A stretch of DNA of 20,417 nt from UBA1081 sp964613045. Its GTDB lineage: Bacteria > Bacillota > Clostridia > Oscillospirales > Acutalibacteraceae. Location: assembly GCA_964613045.1 (NCBI GenBank), contig CAZTFS010000037.1, positions 1 to 20,417 on the forward strand, read 5' to 3'. This document shows, piece by piece, positions 14,296-20,417 of the stretch. Each line of letters starts with the position of its first letter. Within the stretch, counting starts at the first letter, position 1. Below the pieces are notes generated by a model. That model saw only the letters and a list, made by a program, of their open reading frames with translations, was not told where the DNA came from and ran no database searches. The position numbers and the translations under genes are program-made.

Positions 14296-15051
14296 ATGTA
14301 CGATTATACATTTGATCTTATTTCACTGAGCAAAAACGGTCTTAAAACAGATGATGACCCTATTTACATAACTGCACACAGAGGTGTTACTTCAGTTGCT
14401 CCCGAAAACACACTTCCTGCATATCAGAAAGCAGTTGAATTAGGATATTATACTGCTGAGTGCGATATTCAGTTGACAAAGGATAATATCTGGGTTCTTC
14501 ATCATAATGATAACCTTTCAATGTTTGAAAAAGAAGGCAAAATTGAAGATTATACCCTCAGAGAGCTTCGTACATTCAAGTATAAGCACGGTGCAAACTG
14601 TGATACTGAGGGGCTTACGGTCTGTACGCTTGACGAGTATCTCGATGTGTTTGTCGGTACTGATACCCGTCCTCAGATTGAGATTAAATGTGATAACTAT
14701 GACTTGCTGTATACGATTGTTGAGGCGATTACGGAAAAAGGTCTTGAAAAAAGTGCTCTTGTTATATCTTTTGATTTAGGGCAGTTAAAAAAGATTCATG
14801 AGATCAATCCCGATATTGAGTTGTGGTATCTTATCGGTAAAATAACTCAGGAAAATATTGATGAAGCCAAAGCAATCGGTGACAATGTATGGCTTTCGCC
14901 TCATTACGATGCCAATGATGCCGAATCAATAAAGCTTGCACTTGATAATAAAATAGGAGTTTCTTTCTGGACTGTAAATACAGTGGAAGATGCAAAACGT
15001 CTTTATAATTTAGGTGTAAGATATATCGAAACTGATATTGTTTGTAATTAA
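14296..15051 (+). CDS. Glycerophosphodiester phosphodiesterase-family protein
   Basis: This 251-residue soluble TIM-barrel enzyme has no signal peptide, so a cytosolic role in hydrolysing glycerophosphodiesters (releasing glycerol-3-phosphate and an alcohol) is likely. Motifs are HRG at 28-30 (catalytic His), PENT at 36-39, the metal ligands in ECDIQLT (Glu55, Asp57), VLHHND around 67-72 (second catalytic His), QIEIK near 135 (third metal ligand) and the C-terminal SFWTVNT and ETDIV strands. The usual HD pair reads H70-N71-D72 here, so the second residue of that pair may be Asn. The ATG at 14296 lies seven bases after GAGAGGAG. It is transcribed alone from its own promoter. The exact substrate is unknown. 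Confidence 0.9.
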   Translation: MYDYTFDLISLSKNGLKTDDDPIYITAHRGVTSVAPENTLPAYQKAVELGYYTAECDIQLTKDNIWVLHHNDNLSMFEKEGKIEDYTLRELRTFKYKHGANCDTEGLTVCTLDEYLDVFVGTDTRPQIEIKCDNYDLLYTIVEAITEKGLEKSALVISFDLGQLKKIHEINPDIELWYLIGKITQENIDEAKAIGDNVWLSPHYDANDAESIKLALDNKIGVSFWTVNTVEDAKRLYNLGVRYIETDIVCN

Positions 15052-15071
15052 AATTAATTTTTTTGTAACCG

Positions 15072-15100
15072 TTTTCAGTTTCTCCTGTGTTCTATATAAT
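15072..15100 (+). promoter_or_regulatory. Promoter for the dockerin-like secreted protein
   Basis: TTTTCA (15072-15077), a 17-base spacer and a perfect TATAAT (15095-15100). Transcription would start around 15106-15108, inside the first of the two ribosome-binding sites that precede this gene. Confidence 0.55.
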
Positions 15101-15167
15101 GAAAGGAGAGATTAGTATGAAAAAATTATTCTCAGCATTGTTTGAATTTACACAAGGAGGACTTTCT

Positions 15168-15998
15168 ATGAAAAAGCTGATATCAGTAATAATAGCGACA
15201 ATTATATTTGCATTATGTATGGTTCCGTGTGTAAGTGCGGAAGAAACTGTTACGACTCATTCTGCATACGGTACATATCTTACGGTAATTGATAAGGGAA
15301 CATACTGTTTTATGGAAAACGAGTATTATTCATTGTTTGTTGATGAATACCTTGAGCCGCAGTTTGATTTTTATAAAGAAGCTTATGACTATTGGACAGG
15401 TGAAAAGGTTGATTATTTTGTCTACCAACAAAAAGAATTTATTCAGAGTTCAGACGGTGTAAATAAAACTTTTGCTTATGAAACAACTCCTGATAAAATG
15501 GATGGTCATATTTATTATCAGACCGTAATTTTTAATTATGAGGGAGAGCCTGATGCAGAAAGAAACATGACGCTTGCTGAGTCACTCAGTGAAGGTATGG
15601 ATGTTTTGTATGTGGGAACAACAACCCCTTGTGCTGTTGTTAAAATGCGAGGCGGAACAAGTGATTTTCTGAATATTCTTGAAAATAAAAATGTAGAGTT
15701 TTTTATGACAGCTTTTGTTTGTTCTGATTGGAATAATGTGAATTTGGCAATATTTGAAGAAACTTTTGCTCCCACAGCGGCAGATGCGAGAAAAATTCTC
15801 CGTTACTCTGCCGGACTTGATAATGCACCTGAAAACATAAGTGAAGCAAAAAAGTTTCTGCTTCTGAGTGACACAGATTATGACGGTAAACTGACAGCAG
15901 CAGACGCAAGAAAAGCCATACGAATTGCTGCAGGACTTGAAAAAGGACATGAGTTCTGGTTTAACTCATCAGGCTGTGGCGATTGGTGGCAATATTGA
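15168..15998 (+). CDS. Secreted protein with a C-terminal dockerin-like module
   Basis: This 276-residue exported protein has a signal peptide (MKK, hydrophobic residues 5-20, likely cleavage after VSA at residue 24). A polar, aromatic region of no family known to me follows (25-195), then two copies of a TAADARK...AGL motif (203-216 and 243-256). The second copy is a complete 12-residue calcium loop, with Asp235, Asp237, Asp239, Gly240 and Asp246, as in type I dockerins. The first copy lacks the Asp ligands. Dockerins bind cohesins, so surface or cellulosome-like attachment is possible but not shown. I chose the ATG at 15168 with a perfect AAGGAGG. An in-frame ATG at 15117 also has a ribosome site, but that site lies at the predicted transcription start. 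The tail is SGCGDWWQY. Confidence 0.8.
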   Translation: MKKLISVIIATIIFALCMVPCVSAEETVTTHSAYGTYLTVIDKGTYCFMENEYYSLFVDEYLEPQFDFYKEAYDYWTGEKVDYFVYQQKEFIQSSDGVNKTFAYETTPDKMDGHIYYQTVIFNYEGEPDAERNMTLAESLSEGMDVLYVGTTTPCAVVKMRGGTSDFLNILENKNVEFFMTAFVCSDWNNVNLAIFEETFAPTAADARKILRYSAGLDNAPENISEAKKFLLLSDTDYDGKLTAADARKAIRIAAGLEKGHEFWFNSSGCGDWWQY

Positions 15999-16007
15999 TA
16001 AATTAAC

Positions 16008-16043
16008 AACAGGAAAGTCTTTTGATTTTCCTGTTTATTTTTT
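16008..16043 (+). terminator. Terminator after the dockerin-like gene
   Basis: AACAGGAAA (16008-16016) pairs perfectly with TTTCCTGTT (16027-16035) around a ten-base loop, followed by TATTTTTT. Confidence 0.75.
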
Positions 16044-16071
16044 AACAATTTCCTGTTTATTTTTTAACAAT
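16028..16071. repeat. 22-base tandem duplication of the terminator's right arm
   Basis: The unit TTCCTGTTTATTTTTTAACA plus AT occurs twice in direct succession (16028-16049 and 16050-16071) without a mismatch. Each copy carries a right stem arm and T-tract, so the left arm at 16008 could pair with either. Confidence 0.9.
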
Positions 16072-16076
16072 TATTA

Positions 16077-16105
16077 TTGACTTGCAGTGTCGGATATTGT
16101 ATAAT
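16077..16105 (+). promoter_or_regulatory. Promoter for the aconitase X operon
   Basis: TTGACT (16077-16082), a 17-base spacer and a perfect TATAAT (16100-16105). Transcription would start near 16112, with AAAAAGGAAG before the ATG at 16154. Confidence 0.75.
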
Positions 16106-16153
16106 TTATTTGTCATATATACAAAAAAAACTTTTTGAAAAAGGAAGATTTTG

Positions 16154-17452
16154 ATGATTGATTACAAAATGGAGCTGAATGATGAACAGATCGCCATACT
16201 CAAAGGCGAAAAAGGCGAAGCCATGCAGCAGGTTCTTGAAACTATCGTCCTTTTCGGCGATATTTTCGGTGCTAAGAGACTTGTCCCCGTTACGCACAAG
16301 GATACACATCTTGTAACATCCTTCGGTATGGGCGTTCTTAAGCCTCTCTATAATTGTATGGAAAAGCTTACAAGCGAGGGCATCAAAGCTCAGGGCTACC
16401 TTACGGTTGACCCCAGACCTCTTGATTTTGAGAATGTTAAGTGCAACTTTATTGAGAAGATAGTTTTTAATAAGGTTATGTACTCAATGCAGGAGCCTTA
16501 TGAGGATTACCTCAAAAAGCTTGGTCTTAAGAATTCCAATGCTTTCAGCTGTACTTGTTATGTTGATGAAGTCGGAAATATTCCCAAGGAAGGCGATGTT
16601 CTTTCATGGGCTGAGTCCAGTGCTGTTGTTTATGCCAACTCTGTTCTCGGTGCAAGATGTAACAGAAACAGCGGTATGATTGATCTGTTCGGTGCTATCG
16701 TAGGCTATGTTCCCGAGTTCGGATTCCTTACTGACGAAGGCAGAAAAGCCAAGTGGAAAGTTTATGTAAAGACTACAAAGAAGCCCGAAGCTCAGATTCT
16801 CGGCAGTGCGATCGGTATGAAGGTAATGGAAGATGTTCCTTATGTTTACGGTCTTGATGCATTCCTCGGTGATGAACTCAATGACGAAACAAAGTCATAT
16901 CTTAAGGACTTCGGTGCTGCAACAGCTTCAAACGGTGCTGTCGGTCTTTATCATATTGATAATCTCACTCCCGAAGCAAAGAAGCAGGGCGAGAGTCTTA
17001 TCAATGATGACGCTCAGGTATATGTTATTGATGATGCAGAGCTTGAAAGAGTATATAAGTCTTATCCCGTTATGTGGAAAAAGCCCGATGCAAAGGCAAA
17101 TCTTGTATTTATCGGTTGTCCTCATCTTACTTATGAACAGCTTTGTCTGTGGACAAATAACATAGTTGCAGGTCTTAAGGCAACAGGTAAGAAAAAGGTT
17201 ACAGTCAGAACAATTATGACAGCCAGCCCTGATGTTGTTGCTAAGTTCAAGAGAACCACAAAGTATGAACTTCTTATGAGAAGCGGTGTCAAGCTTTCTT
17301 CGATCTGTCCTCTTATGTATACAAACAACCCTGTTTGTACAATGACACATAATATGGCTACTAACTCGAATAAGCTTCGTACTTATTCTAAGGCAAGATA
17401 TTATAAGGATGCAGAGATCCTCGATATCATCACCGGTAAGGAGGGCAAATAA
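16154..17452 (+). CDS. Aconitase X large (catalytic) subunit
   Basis: This 432-residue protein is the large part of aconitase X (AcnX, formerly DUF521), a dehydratase family related to aconitase that uses iron or an iron-sulfur centre. Conserved blocks are SFGMG (56-60), GYLTVDPRP (81-89), FSCTCYVDEVGN (131-142), GARCNRNSG (166-174), GCPHLTYEQL (321-330), SSICPLMYT (382-390) and the basic RTYSKAR (409-415). Candidate metal cysteines are Cys169, Cys322 and Cys385. Known AcnX activities are cis-3-hydroxy-L-proline dehydration in bacteria and phosphomevalonate dehydration in archaea; which applies here cannot be read off. ATG 16154 was chosen over the adjacent TTG at 16151 by spacing to AAGGAAG. 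The small subunit follows one base after the stop. Confidence 0.9.
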   Translation: MIDYKMELNDEQIAILKGEKGEAMQQVLETIVLFGDIFGAKRLVPVTHKDTHLVTSFGMGVLKPLYNCMEKLTSEGIKAQGYLTVDPRPLDFENVKCNFIEKIVFNKVMYSMQEPYEDYLKKLGLKNSNAFSCTCYVDEVGNIPKEGDVLSWAESSAVVYANSVLGARCNRNSGMIDLFGAIVGYVPEFGFLTDEGRKAKWKVYVKTTKKPEAQILGSAIGMKVMEDVPYVYGLDAFLGDELNDETKSYLKDFGAATASNGAVGLYHIDNLTPEAKKQGESLINDDAQVYVIDDAELERVYKSYPVMWKKPDAKANLVFIGCPHLTYEQLCLWTNNIVAGLKATGKKKVTVRTIMTASPDVVAKFKRTTKYELLMRSGVKLSSICPLMYTNNPVCTMTHNMATNSNKLRTYSKARYYKDAEILDIITGKEGK

Positions 17453-17453
17453 T

Positions 17454-17894
17454 ATGAAAGAATTTAAAGGCAGAGTTATCGCAGCAGGTAACTGGGAGGG
17501 CGAAGCAGCCGTTTCAAAGCAGGGCTTCAATACTCTTGCTTCCTTCCAGAGTGCAGCTCTCAGCGGCAAAGATCATGCTGAAGTAGGCGATCAGAATAAT
17601 AAGGACCTTTACGGCAAAAATATAACAGGTAAGGCTCTTTGTCTTCCTATCACCATCGGTTCAACAACGGGCGGTCTTGTTATTCAGACTGTTTGTCAGC
17701 TGGGTATCAGCCCCGATGTATATCTTTTCTCTGAGCATATCGACTCTCTTGCAGCAAGCGGTATCGTTCTTGCAAGAGTCTGGGAAAAGAGCAATGTTAT
17801 CTGTATAGATCAGCTTGGTGAGGAATTCCTCAACACTGTACAGACAGGTGATAAGCTTAAAGTTTCCGAGGACGGAACTGTTACAATTCTTTGA
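17454..17894 (+). CDS. Aconitase X small (swivel) subunit
   Basis: This 146-residue protein is the swivel domain of aconitase X (formerly DUF126), which in this two-gene form completes the active site of the large subunit. The loop GSTTGG (residues 69-74) after ALCLPITI is the swivel-domain substrate loop, whose serine is usually catalytic in the aconitase superfamily. The start GRVIAAGNWEGEA and the ending GDKLKVSEDGTVTI are also typical. ATG 17454 lies one base after the upstream stop and eight bases after AAGGAGGG inside the large-subunit gene, so the subunits are made together. No hydroxyproline or mevalonate genes are adjacent. Confidence 0.9.
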   Translation: MKEFKGRVIAAGNWEGEAAVSKQGFNTLASFQSAALSGKDHAEVGDQNNKDLYGKNITGKALCLPITIGSTTGGLVIQTVCQLGISPDVYLFSEHIDSLAASGIVLARVWEKSNVICIDQLGEEFLNTVQTGDKLKVSEDGTVTIL

Positions 17895-17905
17895 TTTAAT
17901 TCAAG

Positions 17906-17938
17906 CAGGGAAGCCGTTTCGGTTTCCCTGTATTTGTT
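17906..17938 (+). terminator. Hairpin after the aconitase X operon
   Basis: CAGGGAAGCCG (17906-17916) and CGGTTTCCCTG (17920-17930) form an 11-bp stem with one G-U pair and a TTT loop. The tail TATTTGTT is weak, so termination may be incomplete and some transcripts could continue into the next gene. Confidence 0.65.
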
Positions 17939-17948
17939 AGGAGTAAAT

Positions 17949-18638
17949 ATGTTTTCTGAAAAAACTTTTGATTTTCTTATGGAAAACCGCTTCATGAACA
18001 GCAAAGAGTGGTTTCACGAGCATAAGGATATATATGACGAGCACGTTTTAAAGCCCCTGACCGAGCTTGCCGTTGAAATCGGACCTGCAATTGAAAGGCT
18101 TGACCCGACAATTGTTACAATTCCTAAAATTAATAAAGTCTTATCCCGAATTTACCGTGATACAAGGTTTTCAAAGGATAAATCTCTTTTCAGAGAATCA
18201 ATGTGGCTGTCATTTAAGAAGGATAAAAAGGAATTTCGTCATTATCCCGAATTTTTTGTTGTAATGAATCCGCAGATGCTTATGTACGGCTGCGGTTATT
18301 ATTATATGCAACCCGAAACAGTAAAGGCAATGCGTGAGCTGATTGAAGAAGATCATCCTGTATGGAAAAAAGCTTTAATGTCATACGAAAAACAGTCTGT
18401 GTTTACTCTTGAGGGAGATATGTATAAAAGGACAAAGTATCCCGACTGTCCCGAAAATATCAGAAATTGGCTGGACAGAAAAAGTGTTTGCTGCACTCAT
18501 TACAGTACCGATTTTAACCTTGTTTTCTCTGACAGATTAGGGGAGAAGCTCTGCGAAGATCTTGTGCTGATGAAAGATGTATATGACTTCCTTATTCTCT
18601 GTGAAAATAAGGCGAAAGGGATTATAAAATATGACTGA
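17949..18638 (+). CDS. DUF2461 family protein
   Basis: This 229-residue soluble protein of unknown function matches the DUF2461 pattern. FLMENRFMNSKEWFHEHKDIY (about 9-29) is its N-terminal motif, SRIYRDTRFSKDKSLFRESM (65-84) the central basic motif, and a YGCGYYYMQPETV segment near 115 follows. Family members are widespread and uncharacterised. The ATG at 17949 has AGGAG about six bases upstream; the in-frame TTG at 17934 lies before this site. It overlaps the AlkD-like gene by eight bases, so the two are probably cotranslated. That pairing hints at a link with nucleic-acid damage or with stress, but this is inference only. Confidence 0.85.
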   Translation: MFSEKTFDFLMENRFMNSKEWFHEHKDIYDEHVLKPLTELAVEIGPAIERLDPTIVTIPKINKVLSRIYRDTRFSKDKSLFRESMWLSFKKDKKEFRHYPEFFVVMNPQMLMYGCGYYYMQPETVKAMRELIEEDHPVWKKALMSYEKQSVFTLEGDMYKRTKYPDCPENIRNWLDRKSVCCTHYSTDFNLVFSDRLGEKLCEDLVLMKDVYDFLILCENKAKGIIKYD

Positions 18639-19311
18639 TATTCAGAAAAAGCTTTTTGCTCTGCGTGATGAAGACTACCGTGATTTTAATGCTAAATTGC
18701 TTCCCACCGTTCCCAAGGAAACGGTTATCGGTGTAAGAACTCCGCAACTGAGAAAGCTTGCGATGGAGCTTCTGAAAGACGGAACTGGACATGAATTTAT
18801 TAAAGTCCTTCCTCATGAATATTACGAAGAAAACAATCTTCACGGATTTTTAATTGAAATGATAAAGGAATACGACGAGCTCTTATCTCAGCTTGACAGA
18901 TTTCTGCCTTTTGTGGACAACTGGGCAACCTGCGACACCATGAAGCCCAAGTTGTTGGGAAAATATCCGGAGAAAACAAAGGCAAAAGCGATTGATTGGA
19001 TAAATACCGATGATGTTTATACAATACGGTACGGAATAGGTGTTCTGATGACATACTTTCTTGATGATAATTTTTCACCGGATGTTCTCGGAATCGTTGC
19101 GGATATAAAAAGTGAAGAATATTACGTCAATATGATGATTGCTTGGTTTTTTGCCACTGCTCTTGCAAAACAGTATGATGCAACATTACCGTACATTACG
19201 GAACATAGACTTTCCCTGTGGTGTAATAACAAAACAATTCAGAAAGCCGTAGAAAGCTATCGTATCTCAGATGAGCAAAAGAAATATTTAAAAGAATATA
19301 AGATAAAATGA
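18631..19311 (+). CDS. AlkD-like DNA alkylation repair protein (HEAT repeats)
   Basis: This 226-residue all-helical protein resembles AlkD, a glycosylase that removes bulky or positively charged alkylated purines without base flipping. The signature DNWATCDTM holds Trp98 and Asp102, with the same four-residue spacing as Trp109 and Asp113 of the Bacillus cereus enzyme. Arg133 and Trp172 lie at positions plausible for its Arg148 and Trp187. GVRTPQLRKLA (34-44) is the conserved first-repeat motif. The length is normal for the family. The ATG at 18631 lies inside the end of the DUF2461 gene, with AAAGGG ten bases upstream. A strong terminator overlaps the stop codon. Activity is inferred from family. 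Confidence 0.9.
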   Translation: MTDIQKKLFALRDEDYRDFNAKLLPTVPKETVIGVRTPQLRKLAMELLKDGTGHEFIKVLPHEYYEENNLHGFLIEMIKEYDELLSQLDRFLPFVDNWATCDTMKPKLLGKYPEKTKAKAIDWINTDDVYTIRYGIGVLMTYFLDDNFSPDVLGIVADIKSEEYYVNMMIAWFFATALAKQYDATLPYITEHRLSLWCNNKTIQKAVESYRISDEQKKYLKEYKIK

Positions 19312-19340
19312 TCGGTTGTGAATTCAGCCGATTTTTTTTT
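19311..19340 (+). terminator. Terminator after the AlkD-like gene
   Basis: ATCGGTTG (19311-19318) pairs with CAGCCGAT (19325-19332), with one T-G pair, followed by eight T. The first base is the last base of the AlkD-like stop codon. Confidence 0.8.
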
Positions 19341-19351
19341 GTGAATTGATT

Positions 19352-19384
19352 ACAAAAAAACTCCCGTATGAAACCATACGGGAG
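19352..19384 (-). terminator. Terminator of the GAPDH gene
   Basis: CTCCCGTATG (19361-19370) and CATACGGGAG (19375-19384) form a perfect 10-bp stem with an AAAC loop (plus-strand reading). On the minus strand it is followed by TTTTTTTGT. Confidence 0.9.
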
Positions 19385-19404
19385 AAAAGTGATTCAATTA
19401 GGAA

Positions 19405-20417
19405 TTAACCGAGTTCAGCAAAGTACTTGATTGTACGAACCATCTGGCTTGTGTAGCTGTTTTCGTTGTCGTACCAAGCAACAACCTGTACTTCGTAAAG
19501 ATCGTCAGCGATCTTAGCAACCATTGTCTGAGTTGCATCGAAGAGTGAGCCGTATCTCATGCCGATAACGTCAGAAGAAACGATCTGATCTTCGTTGTAA
19601 CCGTAAGACTCGGAAGCAGCAGCCTTCATAGCAGCATTGATGCCTTCCTTTGTAACGTCTGTGCCCTTAACAACAGCTGTAAGGATCGTTGTAGAACCTG
19701 TAGCAACGGGAACACGCTGTGCGGAACCGATGAGCTTGCCGTTAAGTTCGGGGATAACAAGACCGATAGCCTTAGCAGCACCTGTTGAGTTGGGAACGAT
19801 GTTTGCAGCACCTGCTCTTGCTCTTCTGAGGTCACCCTTTCTGTGAGGACCGTCAAGGATCATCTGATCGCCTGTGTAAGCGTGGATTGTTGACATGATA
19901 CCGCTCTGGATAGCAGCGTAGTCATTGAGAGCCTTTGCCATGGGTGCAAGGCAGTTTGTTGTACAAGAAGCAGCAGAGATGATTGTATCATCAGCTGTAA
20001 GAGTATCTTCGTTAACGCTGTAAACGATAGTCTTGAGGTCATTACCTGCGGGAGCAGAAATAACAACTTTCTTTGCACCTGCATCGATGTGAGCCTGTGA
20101 CTTATCCTTTGAGCAGTAGAAACCTGTACACTCAAGAACAACATCTACACCGATTTCGCCCCAGGGAAGTTCAGCAGCGTTTGCTTTTGCATAGATTGTA
20201 AGAGTCTTGCCGTCAACAGTGATTGTGCCTGCTTCGTCGTCAGCTTCAACTGTGTGAAGACCTTCGCCGATTCTTCCGCAGTAGCCACCCTGTGCTGTAT
20301 CATACTTGAGAAGATTAGCAAGCATTGAGGGCTTTGTAAGATCGTTGATAGCTACAACATCATAGCCTTCTGCACCGAACATCTGACGGAATGCAAGACG
20401 TCCGATTCTGCCGAAAC
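19405..20417 (-). CDS. gap: Glyceraldehyde-3-phosphate dehydrogenase, N-terminus cut by the window edge
   Basis: This glycolytic enzyme oxidises and phosphorylates glyceraldehyde-3-phosphate to 1,3-bisphosphoglycerate with reduction of NAD+. The frame runs off the right edge; 336 residues are visible and probably fewer than ten are missing. It opens with FGRIGRLAFRQMF, the NAD-binding glycine motif. INDL follows at the end of the second strand, with the Asp favouring NAD over NADP. The catalytic cysteine is in SAASCTTNCLAP (visible residue 151) and the catalytic histidine in STIHAYTGDQ (visible residue 178). The C-terminal WYDNENSYTSQMVRT is diagnostic. Codon choice is strongly biased, as for a highly expressed gene. 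The Met at 20382 is internal and is not the start. It is convergent with the AlkD-like gene. Confidence 0.98.
   Translation of the reverse strand, partial: FGRIGRLAFRQMFGAEGYDVVAINDLTKPSMLANLLKYDTAQGGYCGRIGEGLHTVEADDEAGTITVDGKTLTIYAKANAAELPWGEIGVDVVLECTGFYCSKDKSQAHIDAGAKKVVISAPAGNDLKTIVYSVNEDTLTADDTIISAASCTTNCLAPMAKALNDYAAIQSGIMSTIHAYTGDQMILDGPHRKGDLRRARAGAANIVPNSTGAAKAIGLVIPELNGKLIGSAQRVPVATGSTTILTAVVKGTDVTKEGINAAMKAAASESYGYNEDQIVSSDVIGMRYGSLFDATQTMVAKIADDLYEVQVVAWYDNENSYTSQMVRTIKYFAELG

Overview
The window looks like chromosomal DNA of an AT-rich, Gram-positive, anaerobic Clostridia species, most likely of the Ruminococcus/Oscillospiraceae group. The signs are a SCIFF ranthipeptide locus, a dockerin-like secreted protein, strong Shine-Dalgarno sequences, an ECF-type ThiT under a THI box, and many TTGACA/TATAAT promoters with TG-extended -10 boxes. 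The species assignment is inference. I see no phage, plasmid, transposase or CRISPR genes; the content is mostly housekeeping and envelope functions.

Layout, left to right. A small lipoprotein (115-522) is followed by a Trk potassium uptake operon, trkA-trkH (903-3717). Next is the SCIFF locus: a 49-residue Cys-rich precursor (3942-4091), an intrinsic terminator, the radical SAM/SPASM maturase (4155-5528), and a translationally coupled PLP enzyme of the Orn/Lys/Arg decarboxylase fold (5525-6847). A convergent membrane-embedded M28 peptidase (7110-8351, minus strand) is followed by a 1216-residue YfhO-like membrane protein fused to a C-terminal LysM domain (8580-12230). A thiamine module follows: thiamine pyrophosphokinase, a TPP riboswitch with its terminator, and the thiamine transporter subunit ThiT (12565-14023). 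A tRNA-Gln(CUG) gene lies at 14098-14171. Then come a glycerophosphodiester phosphodiesterase-like gene and a secreted dockerin-like protein. After these are a two-subunit aconitase X operon (16154-17894), a DUF2461 gene overlapping an AlkD-like DNA repair gene, and on the minus strand a GAPDH gene cut by the right edge.

The most interesting points are these. (1) The SCIFF precursor has seven cysteines, not six, and a glycine where the threonine acceptor of the characterised thioether is expected. (2) A roughly 180-bp noncoding repeat is present twice, at 6862-7043 and 12261-12446, in opposite orientations. Each copy begins at the T-tract of an intrinsic terminator and points in the same direction as the gene that terminator ends, which suggests a terminator-associated element. 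(3) The YfhO-TM-LysM fusion has a predicted topology that would place LysM outside the cell. (4) The M28 peptidase has membrane hairpins inserted between its metal ligands. (5) The dockerin-like protein has two tandem start regions, each with its own ribosome binding site.

All assignments come from reading motifs by eye. No database search or folding program was run.
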